Positions 1 to 8,754 of a stretch of DNA of 64,000 bases are shown piece by piece. Within the stretch, counting starts at the first letter, position 1. Every line of letters starts with the position of its first letter. The position numbers were made by a program, and so were the translations under genes. This DNA comes from Microbacterium sp. Bi121 (GTDB lineage: Bacteria > Actinomycetota > Actinomycetes > Actinomycetales > Microbacteriaceae). The stretch covers positions 124,001 to 188,000 of the forward strand of contig NZ_CAKKLJ010000005.1 of the NCBI RefSeq assembly GCF_918698005.1. The letters are read 5' to 3'. Under the pieces are notes generated by a model. The model had not been told where the DNA came from. It searched no databases and saw only the letters and a program-made list of their open reading frames with translations.

Positions 1-2
1 TC

Positions 3-242
3 GAGATCGCCCTCGCCCGCCACGAGCAGATCATCACGCTCGAGGCCGAGGTCGCCGACATGGTCGAGCGCTTCGAGACGCGCAAGCTCGTCGATCGGGC
101 CAAGGGTCTGCTCAACGAGAAGATGGGACTGTCGGAGCCCGAGGCGTTCCGCTGGATCCAGAAGGCGTCGATGGACCGCCGACTGACGATGCAGGACGTC
201 GCCAAGGCCATCATCGAGCAGCTCGCACCGAAGAAGTCCTGA
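3..242 (+). CDS. pdtaR: ANTAR-domain response regulator, C-terminal part (5' end outside window)
   Basis: The reading frame is open from the left edge, so only about the last 79 residues are visible. They form a short coiled-coil linker followed by an ANTAR RNA-binding domain: two helices with the typical pattern RKLVDRAKGLL, then MGLSEPEAFRWIQ and RLTMQDVAKAIIE. ANTAR proteins bind paired hexaloop hairpins in mRNA and act as antiterminators, usually downstream of a histidine kinase. The family protein PdtaR (Rv1626) lies close to polA in mycobacteria, and polA follows here at 1.25 kb. The symbol rests on that synteny. The receiver domain that would confirm it is outside the window. Confidence 0.82.
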   Translation, partial: EIALARHEQIITLEAEVADMVERFETRKLVDRAKGLLNEKMGLSEPEAFRWIQKASMDRRLTMQDVAKAIIEQLAPKKS

Positions 243-805
243 TCGAGTTCGGAACGGACGTCCGGCTCCGTCCGCTCGAAGCGCACGACGGGGAGGCTCT
301 CGCCGCGGCGTTCGCCCGCAACCGCGCGCATCTCGCGCCGTGGGATCCAGAGCGGGACGAGTCGTTCTTCAGCGAGCGCGAGCAGCGGCGACTGATCGTC
401 GCGCTGCTGGCGGATCGGGATGCCGGACGCAGCGACCCGTTCGTCCTCATCCGCGCGGACGACGACGCGATCGTCGGCCGCGTGAACCTCAGCAACATCG
501 TTCGCGGCGCGTTCCACAGCGCCGACCTCGGCTACTGGATCGACTCAGCCCTGGCCGGTCACGGTCTGATGACCAGAGCGGTCGCGGCGGTCGTCGAGCA
601 CGCGGCGTCCGCGTTGGAGCTGCACCGCCTGCAGGCCTCGACGCTGCTTCACAACGCCGCATCGCAGCGGGTGCTCGCGGCGAACGGCTTCGAACGCATC
701 GGCATGGCACCTGCGTATCTGCGGATCGCGGGGGAGTGGCAGGACCACTACCTCTTCCAGCGGATCCTCACTCGAGACGGACTCGTCAGGCCGGCAGCGG
801 TCTGA
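239..805 (+). CDS. GNAT-family N-acetyltransferase (RimJ/RimL type), probable CTG start
   Basis: The frame encodes a RimJ/RimL-like acetyltransferase. The N-terminus reads IEFGTDVRLRPLEAHDGEAL, which is the usual first strand and helix. The middle has a GYWIDSALAGHGLMT segment (acetyl-CoA binding) and the end has NAASQRVLAANGFERIG, the classic C-terminal helix and strand. No ATG, GTG or TTG occurs in frame upstream of the conserved N-terminus. The only plausible start is CTG at 239, which overlaps the TGA of the ANTAR gene in a CTGA arrangement. A GTG at 482 would delete the first 81 codons. The likely substrate is a ribosomal-protein or other N-terminal amine; this is inference. The 3' end overlaps the converging thioesterase gene by 20 bp. 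Confidence 0.82.
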   Translation: MIEFGTDVRLRPLEAHDGEALAAAFARNRAHLAPWDPERDESFFSEREQRRLIVALLADRDAGRSDPFVLIRADDDAIVGRVNLSNIVRGAFHSADLGYWIDSALAGHGLMTRAVAAVVEHAASALELHRLQASTLLHNAASQRVLAANGFERIGMAPAYLRIAGEWQDHYLFQRILTRDGLVRPAAV

Positions 806-1205
806 TCATGTTCGTGATCCGGATCGTCGAGCAACGCCTGCCCTGATCGTCGCTCACGACGATCTCATGCACCATCATGCTGCGTCCGAGGTGGATCGGT
901 GTGCACACGCCCGTGACGATGCCCGATGTCGCCGAACGGGTGTGCGTGGCGTTGATGTCGACGCCGACGGCGAGCTTCCCCGGGCCGGCGGCGAGGTTCG
1001 CCGACATCGAGCCGAGGGACTCGCCCAGCACGACGTACGCGCCGCCGTGCAGCAGCCCGACCGGCTGCGTGTTGCCTTCGACGGGCATCGTGGCGACGCT
1101 GCGCTCGATCGAGAACTCCGTGAACTCGATGCCCATCTTCTCGGCAAGGGCCCCCATGCCGCGCTGCGTGGCCCACTCCAGTCCGGTCATCCGGGTCTCG
1201 GTCAC
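786..1205 (-). CDS. Hotdog-fold thioesterase, PaaI family
   Basis: A 139-residue single hotdog domain. The diagnostic segment is QPVGLLHGGAYVVLGESLGS at about residues 47-66: the HGG motif and the helix carrying the catalytic acidic residue. It is followed by the VGVDINATHTRS strand and a GRRCSTIRITNMI strand. PaaI and related enzymes hydrolyse aryl- or acyl-CoA thioesters in the cytoplasm. The start is GTG at 1205, preceded by a GAGGAG ribosome-binding site. A methionine lies five codons downstream as an alternative. It is divergent from polA and converges with the GNAT gene. The CoA substrate cannot be told from sequence. Confidence 0.86.
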   Translation of the reverse strand: MTETRMTGLEWATQRGMGALAEKMGIEFTEFSIERSVATMPVEGNTQPVGLLHGGAYVVLGESLGSMSANLAAGPGKLAVGVDINATHTRSATSGIVTGVCTPIHLGRSMMVHEIVVSDDQGRRCSTIRITNMIRPLPA

Positions 1206-1238
1206 GGATCCTCCTCAGCGGGTGTCTGCCGTCCTCGT

Positions 1239-1244
1239 TAGGCT
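1239..1244 (+). promoter_or_regulatory. -10 element (TAGGCT), leaderless polA transcript
   Basis: TAGGCT lies six bases before the GTG start of polA, so transcription would begin at or next to the start codon. No Shine-Dalgarno sequence is present. Confidence 0.55.
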
Positions 1245-1250
1245 GTCAGA

Positions 1251-3884
1251 GTGACGGACTCCGCAAAGCCTACCCTCATGGTCGTCGACGGCCATTCGCT
1301 CGCATACCGGGCGTTCTTCGCTCTTCCGGTCGAGAATTTCACGACCAAGGACAACCAGCACACGAACGCCATCTACGGGTTCCTGTCGATGCTCGTGAAC
1401 CTCATCAAGGCAGAGCAGCCGACGCACATGGCGATCGCCTTCGATACGTCACGGCACTCCTTCCGTACCGACGAGTACCCCGAGTACAAGGCGACCCGCT
1501 CCGAGACCCCGCAGGAGTTCCGCGGGCAGATCCCGCTGCTGCAGGACTGCCTCGCCGCGATGTCGATCCCGGTGCTGACGAAGGAGGGCATCGAGGCTGA
1601 CGACATCCTCGCAACGCTCGCCAAGCAGGGGTCGGAGCAGGGTTTCGACGTGCTCGTCGTCTCGGGCGACCGAGACACCATCCAGCTCGTCAACGACGAG
1701 GTGACGCTGCTCTACCCGTCCGTGCAGGGCGTCTCGCAGCTGAAGCGCTACGACCCGACGACCGTGCAGGAGCGCTACGGCGTCCGCCCGGAGCAGTATC
1801 CGGACATCGCAGCACTGGTCGGCGAGACCAGCGACAACCTTCCCGGCGTTCCGAAGGTGGGTGAGAAGACCGCGGTCAAGTGGCTCACGCAGTTCGGGTC
1901 GCTCGATGAGCTGCTCGATCGCGCGGAGGAGATCAAGGGCGTCGTCGGCGGCAACCTCCGCGATCACATGGACGACGTGCGCCGCAACCGCAAGCTCAAC
2001 CGCCTCCTCACGGACGTCGAGCTGCCCGTCGCCCCGGCTGACCTCGTCGTGGTTCCGGCCGATGTGCAGGCGATCCGCGACATCTTCGCCCGTCTCGAGT
2101 TCCGCACCCTCCTCCCACGCGTGTTCGACGCCGTCGGCACCGGCGAGGATCCCGCCGAGTCAGAGCCCGCTGTCGCTCTGCCCAGTCCCGTCGAAGCCGA
2201 CGTGACCGCCCTCGTCGCCTGGCTGCAGGCACAGCAGGGCGAACTGGCGGTGACCGTCGTCACGAACGGCGGCCTCGCCACTCGGATCGGTGTCGCGAGC
2301 CTCTCCGAACTGCGCGAGACGAACTGGTCCGACGACGCAGCCGACGCGCTCCGGCCCTGGCTCGAATCGGATGCCGCGAAGGTGTTCAACGACGCCAAAC
2401 CGCAGGTGAAGGCACTGCTGCGCGCGGGGATCCGCCTCGGCGGGCTCGCCTACGACACGCTGCTGGCCGGCTGGCTGCTGCGCCCGAGCCTCCCCGACAA
2501 GACGCTCTCGCACCTGGTCGAGCGCTATCTCGGCGAGAAGCTCCCGGTCGCAGATCCGACACAGCTCGTCCCCGAGACCGACGGCGCGACGCCGTCGCAG
2601 GAGGCGTGGTTCACGCTTCGCACCGCCGCCGCACTCCGCGAGGACGTGCCAGAGTCGGTGGCATCCGTCCTCCTCGACATCGAACTGCCGACACTGCTGA
2701 CCCTCGCCGACATGGAGATGGCCGGCGTCGCTGTCTCCCACGACGTCCTCTCGACCTTCTCCGGCGAACTCGCGACGCGCACAGATGGCCTCGCGACCGA
2801 AGCGTTCGCGCTGGTGGGCCGCGAGTTCAACCTCGGGTCGCCGAAGCAGCTGCAGGAGGTGCTGTTCGAGGATCTGCAACTGCCCAAGACACGCAAGACC
2901 AAGACCGGCTACTCGACGGATGCCGCTGTCCTCGCCGACCTGCAGGAGAGCCACCCGCATCCCTTCCTCGACCTGCTTTTGCAGCACCGCGAGGCGACGA
3001 AGCTCCGGCAGATCATCGAGACCCTGGACACCGCGATCAAGGATGACAGCCGCATCCACACGACGTACGTGCAGACCGGCAGCCAGACAGGACGCCTGTC
3101 CAGCACAGATCCGAACCTGCAGAACATCCCGGTGCGCACCGAGGAGTCGCGTCGCATCCGCAGCGCCTTCGAGGTCGGCGAGGGGTACGAGACTCTGCTG
3201 ACGGCCGACTACTCGCAGATCGAGATGCGCATCATGGCGCATCTCTCAGGAGATGAGGGGTTGATCGAGGCGTTCAACAGCGGTGAAGACCTGCACCGCT
3301 TCGTCGGCGCCCGTGTCTTCGGCGTCGAGCCGGCCGACGTCACATCGGCGATGCGCACCAAGGTCAAGGCCATGTCGTACGGCCTGGTCTACGGGCTGAG
3401 CGCATTCGGCCTGTCCAAGCAGCTGCGAATCGAGCAGTCCGAGGCGAAGCAGCTCATGGTCGAGTACTTCGCGCGGTTCGGAGCCGTGCGCGACTATCTG
3501 CGCGCTTCGGTGATGAAGGCGAAGGAAGACGGGTACACCGAGACGATCTTCGGTCGTCGTCGGCCGTTCCCCGACCTGTCCAGCCCGAACAGGGTGCTGC
3601 GCGAGAACGCCGAGCGCGCCGCGCTCAACGCACCCATCCAGGGCAGCGCGGCCGACGTCATGAAGATCGCCCTGTTCCGCATCCACGCCGACCTGCGCGC
3701 CGCGGACATGCGCTCGCGCGCCCTGCTGCAGATCCACGACGAACTCGTCGTGGAGGTCGCACCGGGCGAGTGGGATGCCGCCGAGCAGATCGTCCGGTCT
3801 CAGATGGCGGGCGCCGCGGACCTGACCGTCCCGCTCGATGTTCAGGTGGGCCGTGGCCGCGATTGGAACGAGGCGGCCCACTAG
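1251..3884 (+). CDS. polA: DNA polymerase I
   Basis: 877 residues, the usual length for actinobacterial Pol I. The N-terminal 5'-3' exonuclease/flap domain (about 1-300) shows DGHSLAYRAFFAL, the acidic EADDILATLA and VVSGDRDTIQLV. The central 3'-5' exonuclease fold (about 320-510) is degenerate: the DxE pair of ExoI is absent, although NDAKPQ and YDTLLAGWLL remain, so proofreading is probably lost. The polymerase domain has motif A (TADYSQIEMR, catalytic Asp near 653), motif B (RTKVKAMSYGLVYG, near 701) and motif C (QIHDELVVE, near 829). It fills gaps and removes RNA primers in replication and excision repair. The GTG start is supported by a TAGGCT box six bases upstream. Confidence 0.98.
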   Translation: MTDSAKPTLMVVDGHSLAYRAFFALPVENFTTKDNQHTNAIYGFLSMLVNLIKAEQPTHMAIAFDTSRHSFRTDEYPEYKATRSETPQEFRGQIPLLQDCLAAMSIPVLTKEGIEADDILATLAKQGSEQGFDVLVVSGDRDTIQLVNDEVTLLYPSVQGVSQLKRYDPTTVQERYGVRPEQYPDIAALVGETSDNLPGVPKVGEKTAVKWLTQFGSLDELLDRAEEIKGVVGGNLRDHMDDVRRNRKLNRLLTDVELPVAPADLVVVPADVQAIRDIFARLEFRTLLPRVFDAVGTGEDPAESEPAVALPSPVEADVTALVAWLQAQQGELAVTVVTNGGLATRIGVASLSELRETNWSDDAADALRPWLESDAAKVFNDAKPQVKALLRAGIRLGGLAYDTLLAGWLLRPSLPDKTLSHLVERYLGEKLPVADPTQLVPETDGATPSQEAWFTLRTAAALREDVPESVASVLLDIELPTLLTLADMEMAGVAVSHDVLSTFSGELATRTDGLATEAFALVGREFNLGSPKQLQEVLFEDLQLPKTRKTKTGYSTDAAVLADLQESHPHPFLDLLLQHREATKLRQIIETLDTAIKDDSRIHTTYVQTGSQTGRLSSTDPNLQNIPVRTEESRRIRSAFEVGEGYETLLTADYSQIEMRIMAHLSGDEGLIEAFNSGEDLHRFVGARVFGVEPADVTSAMRTKVKAMSYGLVYGLSAFGLSKQLRIEQSEAKQLMVEYFARFGAVRDYLRASVMKAKEDGYTETIFGRRRPFPDLSSPNRVLRENAERAALNAPIQGSAADVMKIALFRIHADLRAADMRSRALLQIHDELVVEVAPGEWDAAEQIVRSQMAGAADLTVPLDVQVGRGRDWNEAAH

Positions 3885-3906
3885 ACGTTGCGAGCCGGCG
3901 CGGCGC

Positions 3907-3912
3907 TACGCT
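3907..3912 (+). promoter_or_regulatory. -10 element (TACGCT), leaderless DUF885 gene
   Basis: TACGCT ends seven bases before the ATG at 3920. No ribosome-binding site lies between them. Confidence 0.5.
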
Positions 3913-3919
3913 GAACTTC

Positions 3920-5596
3920 ATGACGCAAACCCCGCGCACACCCACAGCCATCGACAAGGTCGCTGACAAGTGGGTCGACACCCTCGCAGACCTCGACCCG
4001 ACTCTCGGCACCTATATCGGCCGCGACGAGGGGAACGACCGCTACGGCGACCTCAGCCCCGAAGGGCACGAGCGCTACATCGCCGCCGTGCGGCAGACCC
4101 GCGATGAGCTTGCCGCGCTCAACCCGTCCGACCCCATCGACGAGGTCACGAAGACCGATCTGCTGAGCGAGCTCGACCTCGAGCTGGAGTTCGACGACGC
4201 GCAATGGCACCTGCGCGATCTGAACGTGATCGCCTCCGCAGCCCAGGACGTCCGTCAGGTCTACGATCTGATGCCCACGGCGACAGCCGATGACTGGGAG
4301 ACGATCGCCAAGCGCCTCGCGGCGGTCCCTGCTGCTCTGCGCGGCTACGCGGCAACGCTCCGTCAGGGCATCGACAGCGGCGTGGTCCCTGCCCGGCGGC
4401 AGGTCGTCGAAGTCGCGGGTCAGATCGTCCGCTACACCGCGGATGACGGATTCTTCGCCTCCTTCGTCGCCGATGCCGCACCGGCCGAGGGCGGGCTTCC
4501 CGCATCCCTCGCCCGTGATCTCGCCGACAGCGCGTCGGCCGCCCGCGTCGCCTACGACGAGCTGCGCGACTTCCTCGTCGGAACACTGGCACCAGCGGCA
4601 TCCGACGTCGACGCGGTAGGTCGCGACGTCTACGCACTGCATTCCCGGCGGTTCCTCGGAGCGAAGATCGACCTCGACGAGACGTACGAGTGGGGTCGAG
4701 AAGAGCTCGCACGCATGGTCGCAGAGCAGACCGCGATCGCGAACGAGATTCTGCCCGGATCCACCGTCGAGGAGGCCGTCGCTCATCTGGAGGCCGACCC
4801 GTCGCGCAAGCTGCACGGCACCGAGGCGCTCCAGAAGTGGATGCAGGAGACCAGCGACCGGGCCGTCGCCGAGCTCGCAGCGACGCACTTCGACATCCCC
4901 GAGAAGATCCGCACGATCGAGTGCATGATCGCTCCCACGCAGGAGGGCGGCATCTACTACACCGGCCCGACAGACGACTTCTCGCGTCCAGGGCGCATGT
5001 GGTGGTCCGTGCCGGAGGGCGTGACCGAGTTCGACACCTGGCGCGAGCTGACGACGGTCTATCACGAGGGCGTCCCGGGCCATCACCTGCAGATCGCGCA
5101 GGCGGTGTACAACCGTGCGGAGCTCAACTCCTGGCGGCGTCTGCTCGCCGGAACCTCGGGTCACGCAGAGGGCTGGGCCCTGTACGCCGAGCGGCTGATG
5201 CAGCAGCTCGGATACCTCGACGACCCGGCGGATCGCCTCGGCATGCTCGACGGCCAGCGCATGCGAGCCGCTCGCGTCGTGCTCGACATCGGCGTTCACC
5301 TCGGCAAGGCCCGGCCTGACGGGGACGGCATCTGGGAGGCCGACTACGCTCTCGACTTCATGCGCCAGAACGTGAACATGTCGGATGAGTTCGTGCAGTT
5401 CGAGGTCAATCGATACCTCGGCTGGCCCGGACAGGCGCCGTCGTACAAGGTCGGCCAGCGGATCTGGGAGCAGGTCCGCGATGCGTACCAGGCCGAGCAG
5501 GGCGACGGATTCGACATCAAGAGCTTCCACAAGCGCGCGCTCGACATGGGCGGTGTCGGGCTGGACACTCTGCGCACGGCTCTGCTGAAGAAGTAG
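3920..5596 (+). CDS. DUF885 family hydrolase (putative metallopeptidase)
   Basis: 558 residues, typical of DUF885 proteins, which are mostly alpha-helical. The hallmark is HEGVPGHHLQIAQ at about residues 382-394, a HExxH-like motif with an extra HH that resembles a zinc-peptidase site. It is followed by SGHAEGWALYAERL, which would supply the third ligand (Glu). The C-terminus has the conserved RYLGWPGQAPSYKVGQ segment. Members are described as carboxypeptidase-like or dipeptide hydrolases, but the substrate here is unknown. An upstream in-frame ATG at 3770 lies inside polA; the ATG at 3920 is chosen because the conserved N-terminus starts there and a TACGCT box precedes it. The LLM oxidoreductase follows two bases after the stop. 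Confidence 0.9.
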   Translation: MTQTPRTPTAIDKVADKWVDTLADLDPTLGTYIGRDEGNDRYGDLSPEGHERYIAAVRQTRDELAALNPSDPIDEVTKTDLLSELDLELEFDDAQWHLRDLNVIASAAQDVRQVYDLMPTATADDWETIAKRLAAVPAALRGYAATLRQGIDSGVVPARRQVVEVAGQIVRYTADDGFFASFVADAAPAEGGLPASLARDLADSASAARVAYDELRDFLVGTLAPAASDVDAVGRDVYALHSRRFLGAKIDLDETYEWGREELARMVAEQTAIANEILPGSTVEEAVAHLEADPSRKLHGTEALQKWMQETSDRAVAELAATHFDIPEKIRTIECMIAPTQEGGIYYTGPTDDFSRPGRMWWSVPEGVTEFDTWRELTTVYHEGVPGHHLQIAQAVYNRAELNSWRRLLAGTSGHAEGWALYAERLMQQLGYLDDPADRLGMLDGQRMRAARVVLDIGVHLGKARPDGDGIWEADYALDFMRQNVNMSDEFVQFEVNRYLGWPGQAPSYKVGQRIWEQVRDAYQAEQGDGFDIKSFHKRALDMGGVGLDTLRTALLKK

Positions 5597-5598
5597 GC

Positions 5599-6624
5599 AT
5601 GGACATCGAGTTCGGTCTCGACACGTTCGGCGACATCACCCGTGACGCTGACGGGCAGCTGCTGACGGCCGCGCAGACGATCCGGAACATCGTCGCACAA
5701 GCGGAACTGGCGGACAGCGTTGGCGTGGACTTCTTCGGAGTGGGGGAGCACCACCGCACCGAGTTCGCCGTGTCGGCGCCCGAGATGGTCCTCGCCGCGA
5801 TCGCATCGAAAACGCAGCGCATCCGTCTCGGAACAGCGGTGACGGTGCTCTCCTCGGATGATCCGGTCCGCGTGTTCGAGCGTTTCGCGACGCTGGATGC
5901 CGTGTCATCCGGTCGTGCGGAGGTCGTGCTCGGTCGCGGTTCGTTCATCGAGTCCTTCCCGCTGTTCGGATTCGACCTGCGCGACTACGAGGCGTTGTTC
6001 GAGGAGAAGCTCGAGCTGTTCGTCGAGCTTCTGAAGGAGCAGCCGGTAATCTGGTCGGGCACGATGCGGCCGAGCTTGGAGGGGGCGGACGTGTTCCCGA
6101 AGACCGAGAACGGTCTTCGCACATGGGTGGGTGTGGGCGGCAGTCCGGAGTCGGTCGTCCGCGTGGCCCGGCACGGACTGGGGCTCATGCTCGCGATCAT
6201 CGGCGGCCCAGCGGCGCGCTTCAAGCCGTTCGTGGATCTCTACCATCGCTCGGTCACGACATTCGGGACGACGGAGCATCCGATCGCCGTCCATTCGCCC
6301 GGCCATATCGCTGCAACCGACGAAGAGGCGTGGGAGGCCGCGTACCCGGGGTTCGAGTCGATGAACAGCACCATCGGCAAGGAGCGCGGGTGGCCGCCGT
6401 ACAGTCGCGCCCGGTTCCAGAACGACGTCGGCGAGGCGGGGGCGATCTACTCCGGTTCGCCCGAGCGCGTCGCGGAGAAGATCGCGGGCACGATCCGCAC
6501 GCTCGGGATCGGCCGCTTCGACCTCAAGTACGCGACCGGCACACTCGGCCATGATCAGATGATGCGCAGCATCGAGCTGTACGGCACCGAGGTCATCCCG
6601 CGCGTGCGAGAGCTGCTCGCATGA
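5599..6624 (+). CDS. LLM-class flavin-dependent oxidoreductase
   Basis: 341 residues with a luciferase-like TIM barrel. Visible landmarks are the N-terminal FGLDTFGD strand, GVDFFGVGEHHRTEF (the H-rich active-site loop near 45-57), TQRIRLGTAVTVLSSDDPVR, and RAEVVLGRGSF. The protein lacks the F420-specific features I would look for, so FMN or F420 cannot be decided. Likely role: oxidation of an unknown small molecule with a reduced flavin. It is two bases downstream of the DUF885 gene and its stop overlaps the MFS transporter start (ATGA), so the three genes are probably cotranscribed. Confidence 0.9.
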   Translation: MDIEFGLDTFGDITRDADGQLLTAAQTIRNIVAQAELADSVGVDFFGVGEHHRTEFAVSAPEMVLAAIASKTQRIRLGTAVTVLSSDDPVRVFERFATLDAVSSGRAEVVLGRGSFIESFPLFGFDLRDYEALFEEKLELFVELLKEQPVIWSGTMRPSLEGADVFPKTENGLRTWVGVGGSPESVVRVARHGLGLMLAIIGGPAARFKPFVDLYHRSVTTFGTTEHPIAVHSPGHIAATDEEAWEAAYPGFESMNSTIGKERGWPPYSRARFQNDVGEAGAIYSGSPERVAEKIAGTIRTLGIGRFDLKYATGTLGHDQMMRSIELYGTEVIPRVRELLA

Positions 6625-7967
6625 CCGAGGCCGTGCCGAGCCGGGCGACGCTCGCACACCGGCTCGATGACCTGCCGTTCACCCGCCGCCACCTGCGCCT
6701 GCTCACCGGCTCCGGCCTCGGTTGGGCCCTGGACGCCATGGACGTCGGGCTCATCTCGTTCATCCTCGCAGCGCTCGCCCAGCACTGGGACATCACGAAG
6801 ACCGAAAGCGGCTGGATCGCATCGGTCGGCTTCATCGGCATGGCGCTCGGGGCGAGTCTCGGCGGACTGTTGGCAGACCGGTTCGGGCGTCGTCAGGTGT
6901 TCGCGATCACCCTGCTCGTCTATGGCCTCGCGACCGGCGCGAGCGCCCTGGCCGGCGGCGTGGCGATTCTGCTGGTGCTGCGCTTCTTCGTCGGACTGGG
7001 CCTCGGCGCCGAGCTGCCCGTCGCATCGACGTACGTAAGCGAGTTCGCACCGGCCAGGATCCGCGGCCGCTTGATCGTGATCCTCGAGGCGTTCTGGGCG
7101 GTGGGCTGGACGGCTGCCGCACTGATCGGCTATTTCGTCATCCCGGCATCCGCCGACGGCTGGCGCTGGGCTTTCGCGCTCGGCGCGGTCCCGGCGCTCT
7201 ACGCTCTGATCGTGCGCTGGGGCCTGCCGGAATCGCCGCGCTGGCTCGCCTCGCGCGGCAAGTTCGCAGAGGCGGAGCGGATCGTCGCGAAGTTCGAGGC
7301 CGACGCCGGCGTCGTGGCGAGCCCGGCACCGCGTTCCGGACCGACCAGGGTGATCGCCGCGTCGGCGGCGGCACGGCTCAGCACGCTGTGGTCCACCGAG
7401 TTCCGCGTGCGCACGCTGTGCATCTGGCTGGTCTGGTTCTGCGTGAACTTCGCCTACTACGGCGCCTTCATCTGGATCCCGAGCATCCTCGTCGATGCCG
7501 GGTACGACCTCGTCCGCTCCTTCGGGTTCACGCTCATCATCACGCTGGCGCAGCTTCCCGGCTACGCGGTCGCGGCCTGGCTCATCGAGGTGTGGGGGAG
7601 GCGGGCGACCTTGTCCGTCTTCCTCGTCGGGTCGGCCGTGTCCGCCATCCTCTTCGGAACGGCGAGCGGCGAAGCCGCAATCATCGCCTCCGGCATGGCG
7701 CTGTCGTTCTTCAATCTCGGAGCCTGGGGTGCGCTGTACGCTGTGACGCCGGAGATCTATCCGACGTCGCTGCGCGGCACCGGGTCAGGCTGGGCGGCAG
7801 GCGTCGGCCGGATCGCGTCGATCGTGGCGCCACTGCTCGTTCCCTCGTTGCTCGTCGCCGGGGGAGCGCCGCTGCTCTTCGTCGTGTTCGCCGCGTTCTT
7901 CGTGGTCGCAGCGCTTGCAGCATGGGGACTCGTCGATCGCCGTGGACAGGCGCTCGACGACCGGTGA
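6621..7967 (+). CDS. MFS transporter, sugar/aromatic-acid porter type
   Basis: 448 residues with about 12 hydrophobic segments. Motif A between TM2 and TM3 reads GGLLADRFGRRQVF, and PESPRWLASRGK follows TM6; both are typical of the sugar-porter and aromatic-acid/NiaP-like branches. The N-terminus has DAMDVGLISFILAAL, an acidic TM1 seen in proton symporters of aromatic acids and nicotinate. Uptake of a small organic acid or sugar by proton symport is the likely role; the substrate is not determinable. The ATG overlaps the stop of the LLM oxidoreductase by four bases, which suggests the oxidoreductase acts on the imported compound. Confidence 0.9.
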   Translation: MTEAVPSRATLAHRLDDLPFTRRHLRLLTGSGLGWALDAMDVGLISFILAALAQHWDITKTESGWIASVGFIGMALGASLGGLLADRFGRRQVFAITLLVYGLATGASALAGGVAILLVLRFFVGLGLGAELPVASTYVSEFAPARIRGRLIVILEAFWAVGWTAAALIGYFVIPASADGWRWAFALGAVPALYALIVRWGLPESPRWLASRGKFAEAERIVAKFEADAGVVASPAPRSGPTRVIAASAAARLSTLWSTEFRVRTLCIWLVWFCVNFAYYGAFIWIPSILVDAGYDLVRSFGFTLIITLAQLPGYAVAAWLIEVWGRRATLSVFLVGSAVSAILFGTASGEAAIIASGMALSFFNLGAWGALYAVTPEIYPTSLRGTGSGWAAGVGRIASIVAPLLVPSLLVAGGAPLLFVVFAAFFVVAALAAWGLVDRRGQALDDR

Positions 7968-7989
7968 CGCGCGGCCCCCCGAACGGGAA

Positions 7990-7995
7990 TAGGCT
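7990..7995 (+). promoter_or_regulatory. -10 element (TAGGCT), leaderless SGNH operon
   Basis: TAGGCT ends six bases before the GTG at 8002, with no ribosome-binding site between. Confidence 0.52.
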
Positions 7996-8001
7996 GGCTG
8001 A

Positions 8002-8754
8002 GTGAGTGGTGTGAGGTTCGTGGCGATCGGTGATTCGTTCACCGAGGGCGTCGGTGATGAGCTGCCGGATGGTCGCGTACGCGGTTGGGCCGATATCGCA
8101 GCCCAGGGCTGGGCGGATGCTGTCGGCCACCCGATCCAGTACGCGAACTTCGCCATCAGAGGCAAGCTCGCCTGGCCCATCGTAGAGGAGCAGCTCGAGC
8201 CGGCGCTCGCACTGCGGCCGACGCACCTGTCGTTCAACGGCGGGGGCAATGACATGCTGCGGCCCCGCACGCGTATAGAGCACATCGCCGATACCTTCTC
8301 GCGCGTGCTCCGGCGCTGCGACGAGGAGGGCGTCACCCTGATCCTGCTGTCGGGCGCCAACCCGGCGGGCCAGCTTCCGATGGGATCCCTGATCCAGCGT
8401 CGTGGCGACGAGCTGTCTGCCGCGGTGCTGCGCAGGGTCGCCGACCGTGACGACGTGATCCGCGCCCTGAACTGGCCCGATCGCGAGCTCTCGACCGGCG
8501 CCTACTGGTCGGAGGACCGGCTGCACATGAACGCCAACGGGCACCACCGCGTCGCCGCGCGCGTGCTCCAAGGGCTCGGCTACGAACCGCCGGCGGCGTG
8601 GTGGTCCCCGGCGTCGCAGATCGGCGGCGCCTCTGGACTGGCGTACTACCGTCAGCACGTCGGACCCTGGGTCAAGCGCCGGCTCACGCGCACCTCGTCC
8701 GGCGACGGACGAACACCCAAGTATCCGACCTGGGTGGAAAGAGCTCCGCAGTGA
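8002..8754 (+). CDS. SGNH/GDSL hydrolase
   Basis: 250 residues without a signal peptide. Block I is VAIGDSFTEGVGDE with the nucleophile Ser near residue 11. Block III is SFNGGGNDMLRPR (oxyanion Asn). Block V is WSEDRLHMNANGHHRVA with the Asp/His of the catalytic dyad. These enzymes are intracellular esterases, lipases or deacetylases. It starts at GTG 8002, six bases after a TAGGCT box. Its stop overlaps the start of the following membrane protein (GTGA), and it leads a four-gene operon. A paralogue with the same architecture lies at 38.8 kb. Confidence 0.9.
   Translation: MSGVRFVAIGDSFTEGVGDELPDGRVRGWADIAAQGWADAVGHPIQYANFAIRGKLAWPIVEEQLEPALALRPTHLSFNGGGNDMLRPRTRIEHIADTFSRVLRRCDEEGVTLILLSGANPAGQLPMGSLIQRRGDELSAAVLRRVADRDDVIRALNWPDRELSTGAYWSEDRLHMNANGHHRVAARVLQGLGYEPPAAWWSPASQIGGASGLAYYRQHVGPWVKRRLTRTSSGDGRTPKYPTWVERAPQ

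Noticed and set aside
3881..5530. A 549-codon minus-strand frame opposite the DUF885 gene.
   Set aside because: No recognisable motifs; the plus-strand frame has the HEGVPGHH motif and conserved ends.
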